A stretch of DNA of 64,000 nt from Sphingomonadales bacterium (lineage in GTDB: Bacteria; Pseudomonadota; Alphaproteobacteria; SMXS01). Below, in pieces: positions 42,677 through 52,960 of the stretch. The DNA lies in the NCBI GenBank assembly GCA_022844405.1, contig JALHLV010000019.1, positions 1-64,000 on the forward strand, given 5' to 3'. The notes under the pieces are model-generated. The model was not told where the DNA came from, ran no database searches, and saw only the letters and a list, made by a program, of their open reading frames with translations. Positions within the stretch are counted from its first letter, which is position 1. The number at the start of each line of letters is the position of its first letter. Both the position numbers and the translations under genes were made by a program.

Positions 42677-43096
42677 GTGACTGACAGCGACGACGACTAT
42701 CCGTCCCTCGAGGACTTCGAGGTGATCGCGCGGGAGGTATTCGACAAGCTGCCCGCGCATTTCCGCGCCCATTGCGAGGGCGTCGCCATCCGCATCGAAG
42801 ACTTTCCCGACGACGAGGTCTGCGACGACATGGAGCTGGAAAGCCCGTGGGACCTGCTGGGCCTGTACGACGGCGTCAACGTGCTGGACAAGGTTTCCGG
42901 CGTGGTCGACGGCGTCCCCGACGTGATCTTCCTGTACCGGGAGCCGATCCTGGACTATTGGGACGAAGGGGAGCGGGAGGAGAGCGTCCGCCACATAATC
43001 GCGCATGTACTGATCCATGAGATCGGCCACCATTTCGGGTTCTCCGATGAAGACATGGAGCGCATCGAGGAATCCGCCATCGCCGACGGGGACTGA
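42677..43096 (+). CDS. Zincin-like metallopeptidase family protein
   Basis: A 139-residue protein with the zinc motif HEIGHHFGFSD (His114, Glu115, His118 and the later Asp124) characteristic of the short zincin-like metallopeptidase family. The remainder is acidic with a FEVIAREVFDKLPAHF N-terminal helix. There is no signal peptide, so it is likely cytoplasmic. The start is GTG 42677. It precedes the RND adaptor gene by 63 bases in the same direction, but no functional link is known. Confidence 0.88.
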   Translation: MTDSDDDYPSLEDFEVIAREVFDKLPAHFRAHCEGVAIRIEDFPDDEVCDDMELESPWDLLGLYDGVNVLDKVSGVVDGVPDVIFLYREPILDYWDEGEREESVRHIIAHVLIHEIGHHFGFSDEDMERIEESAIADGD

Positions 43097-43159
43097 TGTG
43101 CGGCGCCGGCCCAAACAAGCCTCTCGACGTTGCGGGCGCGAAATGGCACTGATGCAGCC

Positions 43160-44260
43160 ATGAACAGGCGAATGATCATCATGCTCGCGGCCGTTTTCGT
43201 CGTCCTCGGCGGCGTCTTCGGCTGGAAGGCCTTCGTCGGCATGAAGACCGCCGAGTACATGGCGGCCATGAAGCCGCCAGCCGCCGTCGTGTCGTCCGCG
43301 GTGCTGACGCCCCAGCTCTGGAGGTCCGAGCTCACGTCGGTCGGCACCCTGCGCGCCGTCCAGAGCGTCGACCTGACCACCGAAGTGGCCGGCACGGTGC
43401 GCCATATCCTGTTCGACTCCGGCACCGAGGTCGCCCAGGGCACTCCGCTGGTGCGTCTCGACATCACCGCCGAGGACGCCCGCCTGAAGTCGCTGATGGC
43501 CGAGGTGGCGCTGGCGCGCGCCAACTATGAACGCGACACCAAGCTGATCAACCAGGGCCACGTGTCGCAGGCCCGGCTCGACGCCACCAAAAGCAGCCTC
43601 GACAGCCTGCTCGCCCAGGCCGACGAGCAGAAGGCGATGATCGCCAAGAAGGTGATCGCGGCGCCGTTCTCCGGCCGGCTGGGCATCCGCAAGGTCAATC
43701 TGGGCCAGTACGTGCAGGCCGGCACGCCCATGGTCGACCTGCAGCAGCTCGATCCCATCTACGCCGACTTCACCCTGCCCGAGCGGTACCTGGAGGCGCT
43801 TGGCCCGGGCCAGACCGTCCGCTTCGCGGTGGCCGCCTTCCCCGGCCGGTCGTTTACCGGCAAGGTGACGGCGGTGAGCCCGCAAGTCGACAGCGCCACC
43901 CGCTCCATCGCGTTGCAGGCCACCATGGACAATGGCGACCGGGCGTTGCGCCCAGGCATGTTCGCGCAGGTGACCGTGGGGCTGCCGACCGAACGCCGCG
44001 TGCTGACGCTGCCGCTGTCGGCGGTCACTTACAATCCCTACGGCAACTCGGTGTTCCTGGTCGTCAGCAAGAACGGCGAGCGCATCGCCCAGGCCACACC
44101 GGTGCAGACGGGCGAGACCCGCGACGGTATGATCGAGATCACGGGCGGACTCAAACAGGGCGACGAAGTCGTGTCGGTCGGACAGAACAAGCTGCGCAGC
44201 GGCCAGACGGTGGCCATCGACAACCGGGTGGCGCCGCCTCAGGCGACGGACCTGCCGTGA
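43160..44260 (+). CDS. RND efflux periplasmic adaptor (membrane fusion protein)
   Basis: A 366-residue membrane fusion protein. An N-terminal hydrophobic anchor covers about residues 5-25. The lipoyl/biotinyl-like halves are TEVAGTVRHILFDSGTEVAQG and the later KKVIAAPFSGRLGIRKVNLGQYVQAG. The intervening helical hairpin contains QARLDATKSSLDSLLAQADEQKAMIAKK. It would connect the inner membrane pump to an outer membrane channel. The start ATG 43160 follows MRARNGTDAA-coded sequence, which lacks a signal. It is followed by the pump gene after 10 bases, making a two-gene operon; no outer membrane factor gene is adjacent. Confidence 0.92.
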   Translation: MNRRMIIMLAAVFVVLGGVFGWKAFVGMKTAEYMAAMKPPAAVVSSAVLTPQLWRSELTSVGTLRAVQSVDLTTEVAGTVRHILFDSGTEVAQGTPLVRLDITAEDARLKSLMAEVALARANYERDTKLINQGHVSQARLDATKSSLDSLLAQADEQKAMIAKKVIAAPFSGRLGIRKVNLGQYVQAGTPMVDLQQLDPIYADFTLPERYLEALGPGQTVRFAVAAFPGRSFTGKVTAVSPQVDSATRSIALQATMDNGDRALRPGMFAQVTVGLPTERRVLTLPLSAVTYNPYGNSVFLVVSKNGERIAQATPVQTGETRDGMIEITGGLKQGDEVVSVGQNKLRSGQTVAIDNRVAPPQATDLP

Positions 44261-44270
44261 GTATGGTCGC

Positions 44271-47200
44271 GTGAGATTCACCGACATATTCGTCCGCCGG
44301 CCGGTGCTGGCGAGCGTGATCAGTCTGCTGATCCTGCTTATCGGCCTGCGGTCCATCTTCATGATGGACCTTCGCGAGTATCCCGAGACCAAGTCGACCG
44401 TCGTCACCGTACGCACCGCCTATCCAGGCGCCAGCGCCGAATCCATCCAGGGCTACGTCACAACCCCGCTGCAGGCGGCGGTCGCCGAGGCTGAGGGCAT
44501 CGACTACATCTCGTCGACCAGCACCCAGGGCACATCGGTCATCGAAGCCCACATGCGGCTGAACTACGATCCGAACGCCGCCGTGGCCGAGATCCAGGCC
44601 AAGGTGGCCAGCCAACGAAACATTCTGCCGCCGGACGCCCAGGATCCGGTGATCAGCATGACCACCGGCGAGAACATGGCGCTGATCTATGTGGCGTTCT
44701 TCAGCGACGTCATGTCGCCGTCGCAGATCAACGACTATCTGATGCGCACGGTCCAGCCGCGCATCCAGGCCATACCCGGCGTCGCCAAGGCGTTCCTGAT
44801 GGGCGACAAGACCTTCGCGCTCCGGGTGTGGCTCGATCCCAAGCGCCTCGCCTCCCAGGGCATGACCGCCGACGACGTGGCCACGGCGCTCAGGGCCAAC
44901 AACTACCTCGCCGCCGTGGGGCAGACCAAAGGCGCGTCCGTCGCCATCGACATGAGCGCCGAGACCGACATCCAGGATCCGGAAGCGTTCCGCAACATGG
45001 TGATCCGCCGCGACGCCGACACCCTGGTGCGGCTGCGCGACGTGGCCGACGTGGAAATGGGCTCGCGCAACTACGAGATGACGACCTGGTACAACGGCAA
45101 GACCACCATGTTCCTCGCCGTCGAGCAGACGCCGGGCGCCAACCCGCTGACCGTGTCCAAGCAGGTGCTGGCGCTGCTGCCCGACATCAAGGCCCAGCTG
45201 CCGACCGGCCTCAGGATGGACCTGGCCGTCGACTTCAGCGAGTACATCAGCGAGTCCATCGACGAAGTGTTCTGGACCCTGGGCGAGACGGTGGTGATCG
45301 TGCTGCTGGTGGTGCTGATCTCGCTGGGCTCGCTGCGCGCCGCGGTGATCCCCAGCGTGGTCGTGCCGCTCGCGCTGGTCGGCTGCTGCTTCATGATGCT
45401 GGTGATGGGATTCTCCATCAACCTGCTGACCCTGCTGGCCATGCTGCTGGCCATCGGTCTGGTGGTCGACGACGCCATCGTCGTCGTCGAGAACGTGGAC
45501 CGCCACATCGTCGAGGGGCAGACGCCGTTCCAGGCGGCCATCAACAGCGGTCGCGAACTGGTGGTGCCGATCATTTCCATGACCACGACCCTGATCGCGG
45601 TCTATGTGCCGATCGGTTTCATGGGCGGCCTCGTCGGCAATCTGTTCATCGAGTTCGCGTTCGCGCTGGCCGGCTCGGTGCTGATCTCGGGCATCATCGC
45701 GCTCACCCTGTCGCCCATGCTGTCGTCGCGCATCCTGAAGCCGGCGAGCGAGCATGGCCGGTTCGAGCAAACCGTCCAGCATTTCTTCCAGGCGCTGGCC
45801 AATCGCTACCAGACCGCGCTGTCGAAGGTGCTCGATCACGTGCCGGTCGCCATGACCTTCGCCGCCATCGTGCTGGCCAGCATCTACTTCATGTTCGTCA
45901 CCACCAAGACCGAGCTGGCGCCGACCGAGGACCAGGGCATCCTGTTCGTGCAGATTTCCGCGCCGCAGACCGCGACGATCGATTACGTCCAGACCTACGC
46001 CAGGGAAATGGTGAAGCAGTTCGAGACCATCCCCGAATACCGGCACAGCTTCCTGATGCTGGGCGGCAGCGGCAGTCCCAGCCTGAGCTTCGGCGGATTC
46101 AAGCTGGTGGCGTCGGACCAGCGCGAGCGCTCGGTGTTCGAGGTCTATCCGGAAATCCAGGGCAAGGTGTCGAAGATCCCGGGCGTCCAGATCAACATGG
46201 CGCCCCGCCCCAGCCTGCCCGGCAGCGGCGGCGGCTTTCCGGTGCAGTTCGTGCTCACGTCCCCCCACGACTTCACCGAGATGGACCGCATGGCCGGCCA
46301 GGTGCAGGACGACGCCATGGCCAGCGGCCGCTTCATGTTCCTGCGCAAGTCCACCGAATTCAGCCGGCCGCGCACGACCATGGTGATCGACCGCGACCGC
46401 GCGGCCCAGCTCGGCATCGACATGAAGGAAGTCGGCGCCAACCTGTCGGCCATGCTGGGCGGCGGCTACGTCAACCGGTTCAGCCTGGAAGGCCGCTCCT
46501 ACGAGGTGATCCCGCAGGTGGCTCGCGATTTCCGCGCCAATCACGAACTGCTCGACGCCTATCACATTCGCGCCGGCAGCGGCCAGCTCGTGCCGCTTTC
46601 GTCCATCGTCCGGTTCAAGGAATCGGTCGAGCCCAGCAAGCGCACCCAGTTCCAGCAGCTCAACGCCGTGACCCTCGAGGGCGTACCGGCCATCGGCACC
46701 ACCCTGGGCGAGGCGCTGGAGACGCTGCGCGGCATCGCCGATGCGCGCTTCACCGAGGGCTACAGCTACGACTACACCGGCCAGTCCCGGCAGTACGCCC
46801 AGGAAGGCAACGCGCTGATCGCCACCTTCTTCCTGTCGATCCTGGTGATCTATTTGGTGCTGGCGGCGCAGTTCGAGAGCTGGCGCGACCCGATCATCAT
46901 CCTGGTGTCGGTGCCCATGTCGATCGCCGGCGCGCTGATCTTCCTGACGCTGGGCGCGGCCAGCATCAATATCTACACCCAGGTAGGCCTGATCACGCTG
47001 ATCGGCCTGATCGCCAAGAACGGCATTCTGATCGTGGACTTCGCCAACCGGCTGCAGATCAAGGAAGGCCTCGACAAGCGGGCCGCCGTGCTCAAGGCGG
47101 CGGCCGTGCGCCTGCGGCCCATCCTGATGACCACCGTCGCCATGATCGTCGCCATGGTGCCGCTGCTGCTGGCCGACGGTCCCGGTGCCGAGAGCCGCTT

Positions 47201-47342
47201 CGATATCGGCCTGGTCATCAGCACCGGCCTGGGCATCGGCACCTTCTTCACCCTGTTCGTGGTGCCCGCCGTGTATGTCGTCATGGCCCGCGACCAGCGC
47301 GACCGCGCCCGCGCCATCCAGCCGCATCCGGCCACGCCCTGA
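44271..47342 (+). CDS. RND efflux pump inner-membrane permease (HAE1-type)
   Basis: A 1023-residue proton-driven drug exporter with twelve membrane helices and two large periplasmic loops. The N-terminus RFTDIFVRRPVLASVISLLI is typical. The proton relay in helix 4 shows Asp400 and Asp401 in GLVVDDAIVVVENVDRH. Later blocks such as VPMSIAGALIFLTLG and LIGLIAKNGILIVDFANRL are characteristic. The start is a GTG at 44271, 10 bases after the adaptor stop. Substrates cannot be predicted; the HAE1 group exports drugs, detergents and other hydrophobic compounds. The outer-membrane partner must be encoded elsewhere. Confidence 0.94.
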   Translation: MRFTDIFVRRPVLASVISLLILLIGLRSIFMMDLREYPETKSTVVTVRTAYPGASAESIQGYVTTPLQAAVAEAEGIDYISSTSTQGTSVIEAHMRLNYDPNAAVAEIQAKVASQRNILPPDAQDPVISMTTGENMALIYVAFFSDVMSPSQINDYLMRTVQPRIQAIPGVAKAFLMGDKTFALRVWLDPKRLASQGMTADDVATALRANNYLAAVGQTKGASVAIDMSAETDIQDPEAFRNMVIRRDADTLVRLRDVADVEMGSRNYEMTTWYNGKTTMFLAVEQTPGANPLTVSKQVLALLPDIKAQLPTGLRMDLAVDFSEYISESIDEVFWTLGETVVIVLLVVLISLGSLRAAVIPSVVVPLALVGCCFMMLVMGFSINLLTLLAMLLAIGLVVDDAIVVVENVDRHIVEGQTPFQAAINSGRELVVPIISMTTTLIAVYVPIGFMGGLVGNLFIEFAFALAGSVLISGIIALTLSPMLSSRILKPASEHGRFEQTVQHFFQALANRYQTALSKVLDHVPVAMTFAAIVLASIYFMFVTTKTELAPTEDQGILFVQISAPQTATIDYVQTYAREMVKQFETIPEYRHSFLMLGGSGSPSLSFGGFKLVASDQRERSVFEVYPEIQGKVSKIPGVQINMAPRPSLPGSGGGFPVQFVLTSPHDFTEMDRMAGQVQDDAMASGRFMFLRKSTEFSRPRTTMVIDRDRAAQLGIDMKEVGANLSAMLGGGYVNRFSLEGRSYEVIPQVARDFRANHELLDAYHIRAGSGQLVPLSSIVRFKESVEPSKRTQFQQLNAVTLEGVPAIGTTLGEALETLRGIADARFTEGYSYDYTGQSRQYAQEGNALIATFFLSILVIYLVLAAQFESWRDPIIILVSVPMSIAGALIFLTLGAASINIYTQVGLITLIGLIAKNGILIVDFANRLQIKEGLDKRAAVLKAAAVRLRPILMTTVAMIVAMVPLLLADGPGAESRFDIGLVISTGLGIGTFFTLFVVPAVYVVMARDQRDRARAIQPHPATP

Positions 47343-47485
47343 GATACGGGCGGCGGCCGTCCCTCGGGAACCCGGCGGGCACGGCGGACGTTGCCGTGAA
47401 AGTCATTACCAGCGTCGCCGCGACGTTGATAAGCTATGGCGAGGCCAACGGGATTTCTTGCGCGGTAACGGAGTGACGCGCCGAC

Positions 47486-48904
47486 GTGGACGCAACCAAC
47501 CCTGAGTCTGCCGACGACAGGCGCCCCGGATGGGCGCGGCGCCGCGCGGCGTCGGCGAAGCGCCACTGGCTGGCGCTGACCGGGCCGGCGCCGCTGCGCT
47601 GGCTGCCCGAAGGCGTCCGCCGGCAGGCGCTGGTGCTCCGGGTGCTGCGCGCCGGCTGGCGCGACCTGATCCACGGCTATCTCAGCCTGCAGGCCATGAG
47701 CCTGGTCTACACCACCCTGCTGTCGCTGGTGCCGCTGCTGGCGGTGAGCTTCTCGGTGCTGAAGGGTTTCGGCGTCCACAACCAGCTGCAGCCGCTGCTC
47801 TACAACGTGCTGCGGCCGCTGGGCTGGCAGAAGGCCCACGAACTGGCTGACCAGATCATCGGCTTCGTCGACAATGTCAAGGTGGGGCTGCTGGGCGGCG
47901 TCGGCCTGCTGATGCTGATCTACACGGTCCTGCTGCTGATGCAGAAGATCGAGGACGCGCTCAACTACACCTGGCACATCAAGCGCAGCCGGAGTCTCGG
48001 CCAGACCTTCGCCATCTATATGAGCGTGCTGCTGGTGGGTCCGCTGCTGGTATTCGGCGCGCTCAGCCTGATCTCGGCGCTCGCCACCGACAGCTTCGTC
48101 GACTGGCTGACCCACCGGCCCGGCATGGAGACCGCCATCGCCTGGGGCGGCCAGCTGGTGCCTTACCTGATCCTCGTGGTCGCCTTCACCTTCATCTACA
48201 TGATGGTGCCGAACACGCCGGTGCGGTTCAAGCCGGCGCTGATCGGCGCATCGATTTCGGCGGCGCTGTGGGAGCTGTGGGGCTGGATGTTCGCAGCGTT
48301 CCTCGCCAACTCGGCGGGTTATGCCATCTATGCGGCCTTCGCCACCCTGTTCATCTTCATGTTCTGGCTCTACGGGAGCTGGCTGATCCTGCTCGTGGGC
48401 TCGTCCATCGCCTGCTACATCCAGCACCCGCAATACGCCACCGTCGAACCCGACGCGCTCAAGCTGAGCGCCCGCGCCCGCGAGATCATCGCCATCGCCG
48501 TGATGCGCGAGATCGCCAGCCGGTTCCAGTCGGGCGCGCCGGCCTGGACCGTGGCGGAACTGGCGAGCTACATCGACGCGCCCGACCCCGCCGTGGAATG
48601 GACCGTCTGCGCGCTGCTCGCGGGCGGCCTGCTGTGCGAGAGCGGCGAGAAGCCCACGCGGCTGATGCTGGCCAGGGACCCGTCCGCCATCACCCTGGCG
48701 GACATGGTCACCGTGCTCCGCGAGGCGGACTCGAATGGTACGCCGTCCAAACTCAAGCCGCCCGAGGATTCCCAGGCAACGCGGCTGATCGAGGACTCCG
48801 AGCGGGCGCGCGACGCGGTGCTGCGCGGCCAGACCATCCGGTCGCTGATCGACGCGGCCGACGCACCCACGCCCGGCGTCCCCCCGCTGCCGTCCGCCGG
48901 TTGA
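47486..48904 (+). CDS. YihY/UPF0761-family inner membrane protein
   Basis: A 472-residue protein with a 35-residue basic N-terminal part. About six membrane helices follow (residues about 66-290), including LQAMSLVYTTLLSLVPLLAVSFSVLKGFG, the family mark, and LMLIYTVLLLMQKIEDALNYTWHIKR. A hydrophilic C-terminal part of about 170 residues has a winged-helix-like look. The family was once called ribonuclease BN in error. Function remains uncertain. The start is a GTG at 47486. It precedes the alcohol dehydrogenase gene by 58 bases. Confidence 0.9.
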   Translation: MDATNPESADDRRPGWARRRAASAKRHWLALTGPAPLRWLPEGVRRQALVLRVLRAGWRDLIHGYLSLQAMSLVYTTLLSLVPLLAVSFSVLKGFGVHNQLQPLLYNVLRPLGWQKAHELADQIIGFVDNVKVGLLGGVGLLMLIYTVLLLMQKIEDALNYTWHIKRSRSLGQTFAIYMSVLLVGPLLVFGALSLISALATDSFVDWLTHRPGMETAIAWGGQLVPYLILVVAFTFIYMMVPNTPVRFKPALIGASISAALWELWGWMFAAFLANSAGYAIYAAFATLFIFMFWLYGSWLILLVGSSIACYIQHPQYATVEPDALKLSARAREIIAIAVMREIASRFQSGAPAWTVAELASYIDAPDPAVEWTVCALLAGGLLCESGEKPTRLMLARDPSAITLADMVTVLREADSNGTPSKLKPPEDSQATRLIEDSERARDAVLRGQTIRSLIDAADAPTPGVPPLPSAG

Positions 48905-48962
48905 CAAGGCGACGGCCCCGCCGCCTAATGCCCGCGAATTCCAGCCATCGGGGAGCACCATC

Positions 48963-50012
48963 ATGAAGAGCCAGGCGATCACGGCGTTCGGCCAGCCGCT
49001 CGAGCCGGTCACCAGCGATACGCCGGCGCCGCAGGGCGCCGAAGTGGTGCTCAGGGTCACCCATTGCGGCGTCTGCCATTCCGACGTGCACATCCATGAC
49101 GGCCATTTCGACATGGGCGGCGGCAACAAGCTGGACATGACCGGCGGCATCAAGTTGCCCTTCACCATGGGCCACGAAATCGAAGGCGAGGTGGTGGCCG
49201 TCGGCCCCGGCGCGACGACGGCGAAGGTCGGTGACCGGCGCGTGGCGTTCCCGTGGATCGGCTGCGGCATCTGCCCGGTCTGCGCCCGCGGTGACGAGCA
49301 TCTATGCAATGCGCCGCGCCAGCTCGGCATCAACATCGCCGGCGGCTATGCCGACCACGTGCTGGTGCCGCACGAGAAGTACCTGCTGGACTATGCCGGC
49401 ATCCCCGAAGGCCTGGCCGCCACCTATATGTGCTCGGGCCTGACCGCGTTCAGCGCGCTGAAGAAGATCGACCGGCCGGGTCCCGACGATGCCATCCTGA
49501 TCGTCGGCGTCGGCGGCGTCGGCATGATGGGCGTGCAGTTCGCCAAGGCCCTGTTCGGCAAGGCGCCGCTGGTTGCCGACATCAGCGCAGGCCGCATGGC
49601 GGCAGCCCAAAAAGCCGGCGCCGGCGCGGCCTATGACGCGTCGGACGCCAAGATCACCCGGCAGATCAAGGCCGACACCGGCGGCGGCGTGTTCGCGGCC
49701 ATCGACTTCGTCGGCTCGGAAAGCTCGTTCGCGCTGGCACGGGGCAGCCTGCGCAAGGGCGGGACGGCCGTGGTCGTCGGCCTGTTCGGCGGCGCGTTCA
49801 CCATGCCGATCCCCATGTTCCCGTTCACCTCCATGCAGCTGAAGGGCTCGTTCGTCGGCTCGCTGGCCGAGACGAAGGAAATGCTGGCGATGGTCAAGCG
49901 CGGCGCGGTCGATCCCATACCGGTCGCCGAGCGCCCGCTGGACCAGGCCAGCGCGACGCTCGACGATCTGCGCGCCGGCAAGATCACCGGCCGGGTCGTC
50001 CTGCGGCCCTGA
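48963..50012 (+). CDS. Zinc-dependent MDR alcohol dehydrogenase
   Basis: A 349-residue medium-chain dehydrogenase. Catalytic zinc ligands appear in THCGVCHSDVH and MGHEIEGEVV. The structural zinc site is C-x2-C-x2-C-x7-C-like in GCGICPVCARGDEHLC. The Rossmann domain has ILIVGVGGVGMMGVQFAK. GHEIEGEVVAVGPG is typical. It oxidises an alcohol with NAD(P); the substrate is unknown. No partner is fixed by context. The next gene is convergent. Confidence 0.9.
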   Translation: MKSQAITAFGQPLEPVTSDTPAPQGAEVVLRVTHCGVCHSDVHIHDGHFDMGGGNKLDMTGGIKLPFTMGHEIEGEVVAVGPGATTAKVGDRRVAFPWIGCGICPVCARGDEHLCNAPRQLGINIAGGYADHVLVPHEKYLLDYAGIPEGLAATYMCSGLTAFSALKKIDRPGPDDAILIVGVGGVGMMGVQFAKALFGKAPLVADISAGRMAAAQKAGAGAAYDASDAKITRQIKADTGGGVFAAIDFVGSESSFALARGSLRKGGTAVVVGLFGGAFTMPIPMFPFTSMQLKGSFVGSLAETKEMLAMVKRGAVDPIPVAERPLDQASATLDDLRAGKITGRVVLRP

Positions 50013-50024
50013 GGCCACAGGCCG

Positions 50025-50774
50025 TTACCGATTTGGCGCGAGCAGGGCGAAATGGCCGCCTTGGGGATCGACGGCGTTGACGATCCAGGCGTCGCCGGGC
50101 ACCTGGTGCGGCCCCATGACGACCCTGCCGCCGCCCTCGCCGATCCGCTCGACCGCGGCGTCGATTGCATCCACGCAGAAGTAGAACTGCCAGCAGGGCA
50201 CCGGGAATTCCGCCGGCTTGTTCATGGTCGCGCCGTTGGCGGTGACGCCGTCATACGCGAACAGCCGGTACTGCCCCATGGGGCCCATGTCCATGCTGTC
50301 GACCTGTTTCCAGCCGAACTGGCCGGCATAGAACGCCATCGCCGCCTCGCCGTCACCGGCATAGAGCTCGTGCCAGCCGACGGTACCGGGCGTACCCATG
50401 GGGACCGGCGGCGCGTCCGGACCCTGCGGCTGCAGGAACAGGAACACCGCGCCGGTCGGATCGGCGACGACAGAGAAACGGCCAACGCCATCGATGTCGG
50501 CAGGCTCCTTGTGCACCGTGCCGCCTGCGGCCTTCACCCTGGCCGTGTCGGCGTCTACGCTCTTGGAATGGATGTAGCCGAGCCAGTGCGGCGGCATGGA
50601 CTTGTCGGGGCAGGCCATGATGCCGCCGATGCCACGGTCGCCCGCATGGAGCACCGTATAGGCGCCGGTATCGTCGTAGGGTTGCGGCCGCCAGCCCACC
50701 ACGTCGGCGTAGAAATCGATCGCCGCGGCGGTGTCGGTGGTCATCAACTCGTACCAGAAGAATTGCTGGGTCAT
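50025..50774 (-). CDS. VOC-superfamily protein with two glyoxalase-like domains
   Basis: A 249-residue protein made of two tandem VOC modules: residues about 5-120 (FFWYELMTTDTAAAIDFYADVVGWRP) and about 125-245 (VGWHELYAGDGEAAMAFYAGQFGWKQ). Such proteins bind a metal or substrate in a beta-alpha-beta-beta-beta cavity, and include dioxygenases, resistance proteins and isomerases. The start ATG 50774 gives MTQQFFWYELMT; 16 upstream codons lack coding character. It is 13 bases from the next VOC gene and likely shares its operon, which is divergent from the HxlR regulator. Confidence 0.87.
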   Translation of the reverse strand: MTQQFFWYELMTTDTAAAIDFYADVVGWRPQPYDDTGAYTVLHAGDRGIGGIMACPDKSMPPHWLGYIHSKSVDADTARVKAAGGTVHKEPADIDGVGRFSVVADPTGAVFLFLQPQGPDAPPVPMGTPGTVGWHELYAGDGEAAMAFYAGQFGWKQVDSMDMGPMGQYRLFAYDGVTANGATMNKPAEFPVPCWQFYFCVDAIDAAVERIGEGGGRVVMGPHQVPGDAWIVNAVDPQGGHFALLAPNR

Positions 50775-50787
50775 CGTCTGTCTCCTG

Positions 50788-51270
50788 TCAGGCGCCGGCG
50801 GCGGCGCGCTCGATTTCGCCAATGTCGATCTTGATCTGCTTCAGCATCGCCTCGGTGGCGCGGCGCGCCCTCCCTCCATCCGCGTCGACGGTCAGCTCGA
50901 CGAGACGCCGGGGTATGATCTGCCACGACAGCCCCCAGCGGTCGGTCAGCCAGCCGCACTGCACCGGCGCGCCGCCGTCCTTGATCAGGGCATCCCACAA
51001 CCGGTCGGTCTCGGCCTGGTCGTCGGTGATGACCACGATCGAGGCGGCCGCCGTGTGCGTGAAGTGCGGGCCGCCATTGAGGGCCTGGTATTGCTGACCG
51101 TCCAGGGTGAACTCGACCAGCATGGTCTCGCCCCTCTTGCCGCCGCCGGGCGAGTCGGCGTTGTAAGGCGTTACCCGGTCGATCCGCGAGTTGGGGATCA
51201 GCGAGACGTAGAACCGCGCGGCATCCTCGCCGTCCTTGTCGAACCACAGGCAGGTGGAAATCTTCGACAT
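50788..51270 (-). CDS. VOC-superfamily protein (PhnB/3-demethylubiquinone methyltransferase-like)
   Basis: This 160-residue single-domain protein has the PhnB-like pattern: MSKISTCLWFDKDGEDAARFYVSLIPNSRI, TMLVEFTLDGQQYQALNGGPHFTHTAAASIVV and the family's CGWLTDRWGLSWQIIPRRL end. Despite database names of the 3-demethylubiquinone-methyltransferase type, such proteins lack a methyltransferase fold; their ligand is unknown. Its ATG overlaps the DUF1428 stop (ATGA), so the genes are co-translated. Confidence 0.88.
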   Translation of the reverse strand: MSKISTCLWFDKDGEDAARFYVSLIPNSRIDRVTPYNADSPGGGKRGETMLVEFTLDGQQYQALNGGPHFTHTAAASIVVITDDQAETDRLWDALIKDGGAPVQCGWLTDRWGLSWQIIPRRLVELTVDADGGRARRATEAMLKQIKIDIGEIERAAAGA

Positions 51271-51629
51271 CACTTGCTCCCCGCTTCGACGATAACCTCG
51301 AAACCGCCGAAAATCATCCGCTGCGGATTGAACGGCATGTCGTCGGGCATCTTCATGCGCGGATCGGCCATCACCTTTCTGTTGCCTTCGTCGCGGGCCT
51401 CCTTCGAGGGCCAGGTGATCCACGAGAACACGACGTTCTCGCCCTTCTCGGTCTTCACCGCGCCGTAGAAGTCGGTGACCTTGCCTTCCGGCACGTCCTC
51501 GCCCCAGCATTCGACCACATGGGTCGCGCCGGCTTCGCGGAACAGCACGGCGGCTTCCTCCGCCATCTTGCGGTAGGCGTCCTTCTGGCCTTGCGGCACG
51601 GGAATGACAAATCCGTCAACGTAGCTCAT
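51270..51629 (-). CDS. DUF1428-family protein
   Basis: The product (119 residues) starts MSYVDGFVIPVPQGQKDAYRK and contains VVECWGEDVPEGKVTDFYGAVK and VMADPRMKMPDDMPFNPQRMIFGGFEVIVEAG, the DUF1428 pattern, a ferredoxin-like dimeric alpha/beta barrel. The function of the family is not established. The ATG at 51629 is preceded by GAGAG and gives the standard N-terminus; the longer frame to 51746 is not supported. It is the first gene of the three-gene unit facing the HxlR regulator. Confidence 0.88.
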   Translation of the reverse strand: MSYVDGFVIPVPQGQKDAYRKMAEEAAVLFREAGATHVVECWGEDVPEGKVTDFYGAVKTEKGENVVFSWITWPSKEARDEGNRKVMADPRMKMPDDMPFNPQRMIFGGFEVIVEAGSK

Positions 51630-51737
51630 CGGTTCTCTCCTCGGGGTGGAGCGGCCCATGGCCGCGGGTCCTCTGGCCTCGTTGGATATGGGGCGCCTGT
51701 TCGGCGGCGTCCCGGCGACTCGCTCCTCGGTTGCGAC

Positions 51738-51766
51738 TTGACACACTTACCCATTTTAGTTATAAA
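51738..51766 (+). promoter_or_regulatory. Consensus promoter of the HxlR-type regulator, leaderless arrangement
   Basis: TTGACA (51738-51743) and TATAAA (51761-51766) are 17 bases apart, nearly the ideal sigma-70 promoter. The predicted start of about 51773-51774 falls 1-2 bases before the ATG at 51775. No Shine-Dalgarno exists in between, so the message is probably leaderless. Confidence 0.65.
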
Positions 51767-51774
51767 AAACAACT

Positions 51775-52497
<723 letters not shown>

Positions 52498-52960
52498 ACA
52501 TCCGGAATCCTCTCCGCGCTTCCCTGACGCTCGCCGGGGATCCGGCGGCGATGGCGGGGGCGACGTCGCTTGCCCGGAAATTGCGGATGATGCCCTTGAG
52601 TTCGGGCTCGTCGACGGCATTGGCCGCATCGGCCAGCGAGAACCAGCGCCGCTCGCGCCGGTCCTGCTCCTTCCATTCGTCCAGCTCGTCGGTGACGGCG
52701 ATGGGGAACACGTCCACGTCGACCATCCGCGACGCGCCGTTGTCACGCCGCTTGCGGTAGCGGTAGGAGCCGATCGAGGCGGAGCAGGCCGCGCCCAGCA
52801 CGCCCGCTTCCTCCTCGGCCTCCTGCGCCGCCGAGGCATGGGCGGACAGGCCCTTGACCAGATTGCCCTTGGGCAGCACCCACCGCTTCGTCTCCATGGA
52901 CGTGACCAGCAGGACGCTCAAGGGCGCGTCGAGCGCGTCCGATGTGGCCCTGTACGGCAA

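Noticed and set aside
44151-47327. 1058-codon open frame opposite the RND permease
   Set aside because: Low-complexity His/Asp/Gly/Arg composition without domains; the permease frame is fully conserved in motifs.
46973-49336. 787-codon minus-strand frame across the RND pump and YihY genes
   Set aside because: Opposite strand of two clear genes; composition typical of a shadow frame.
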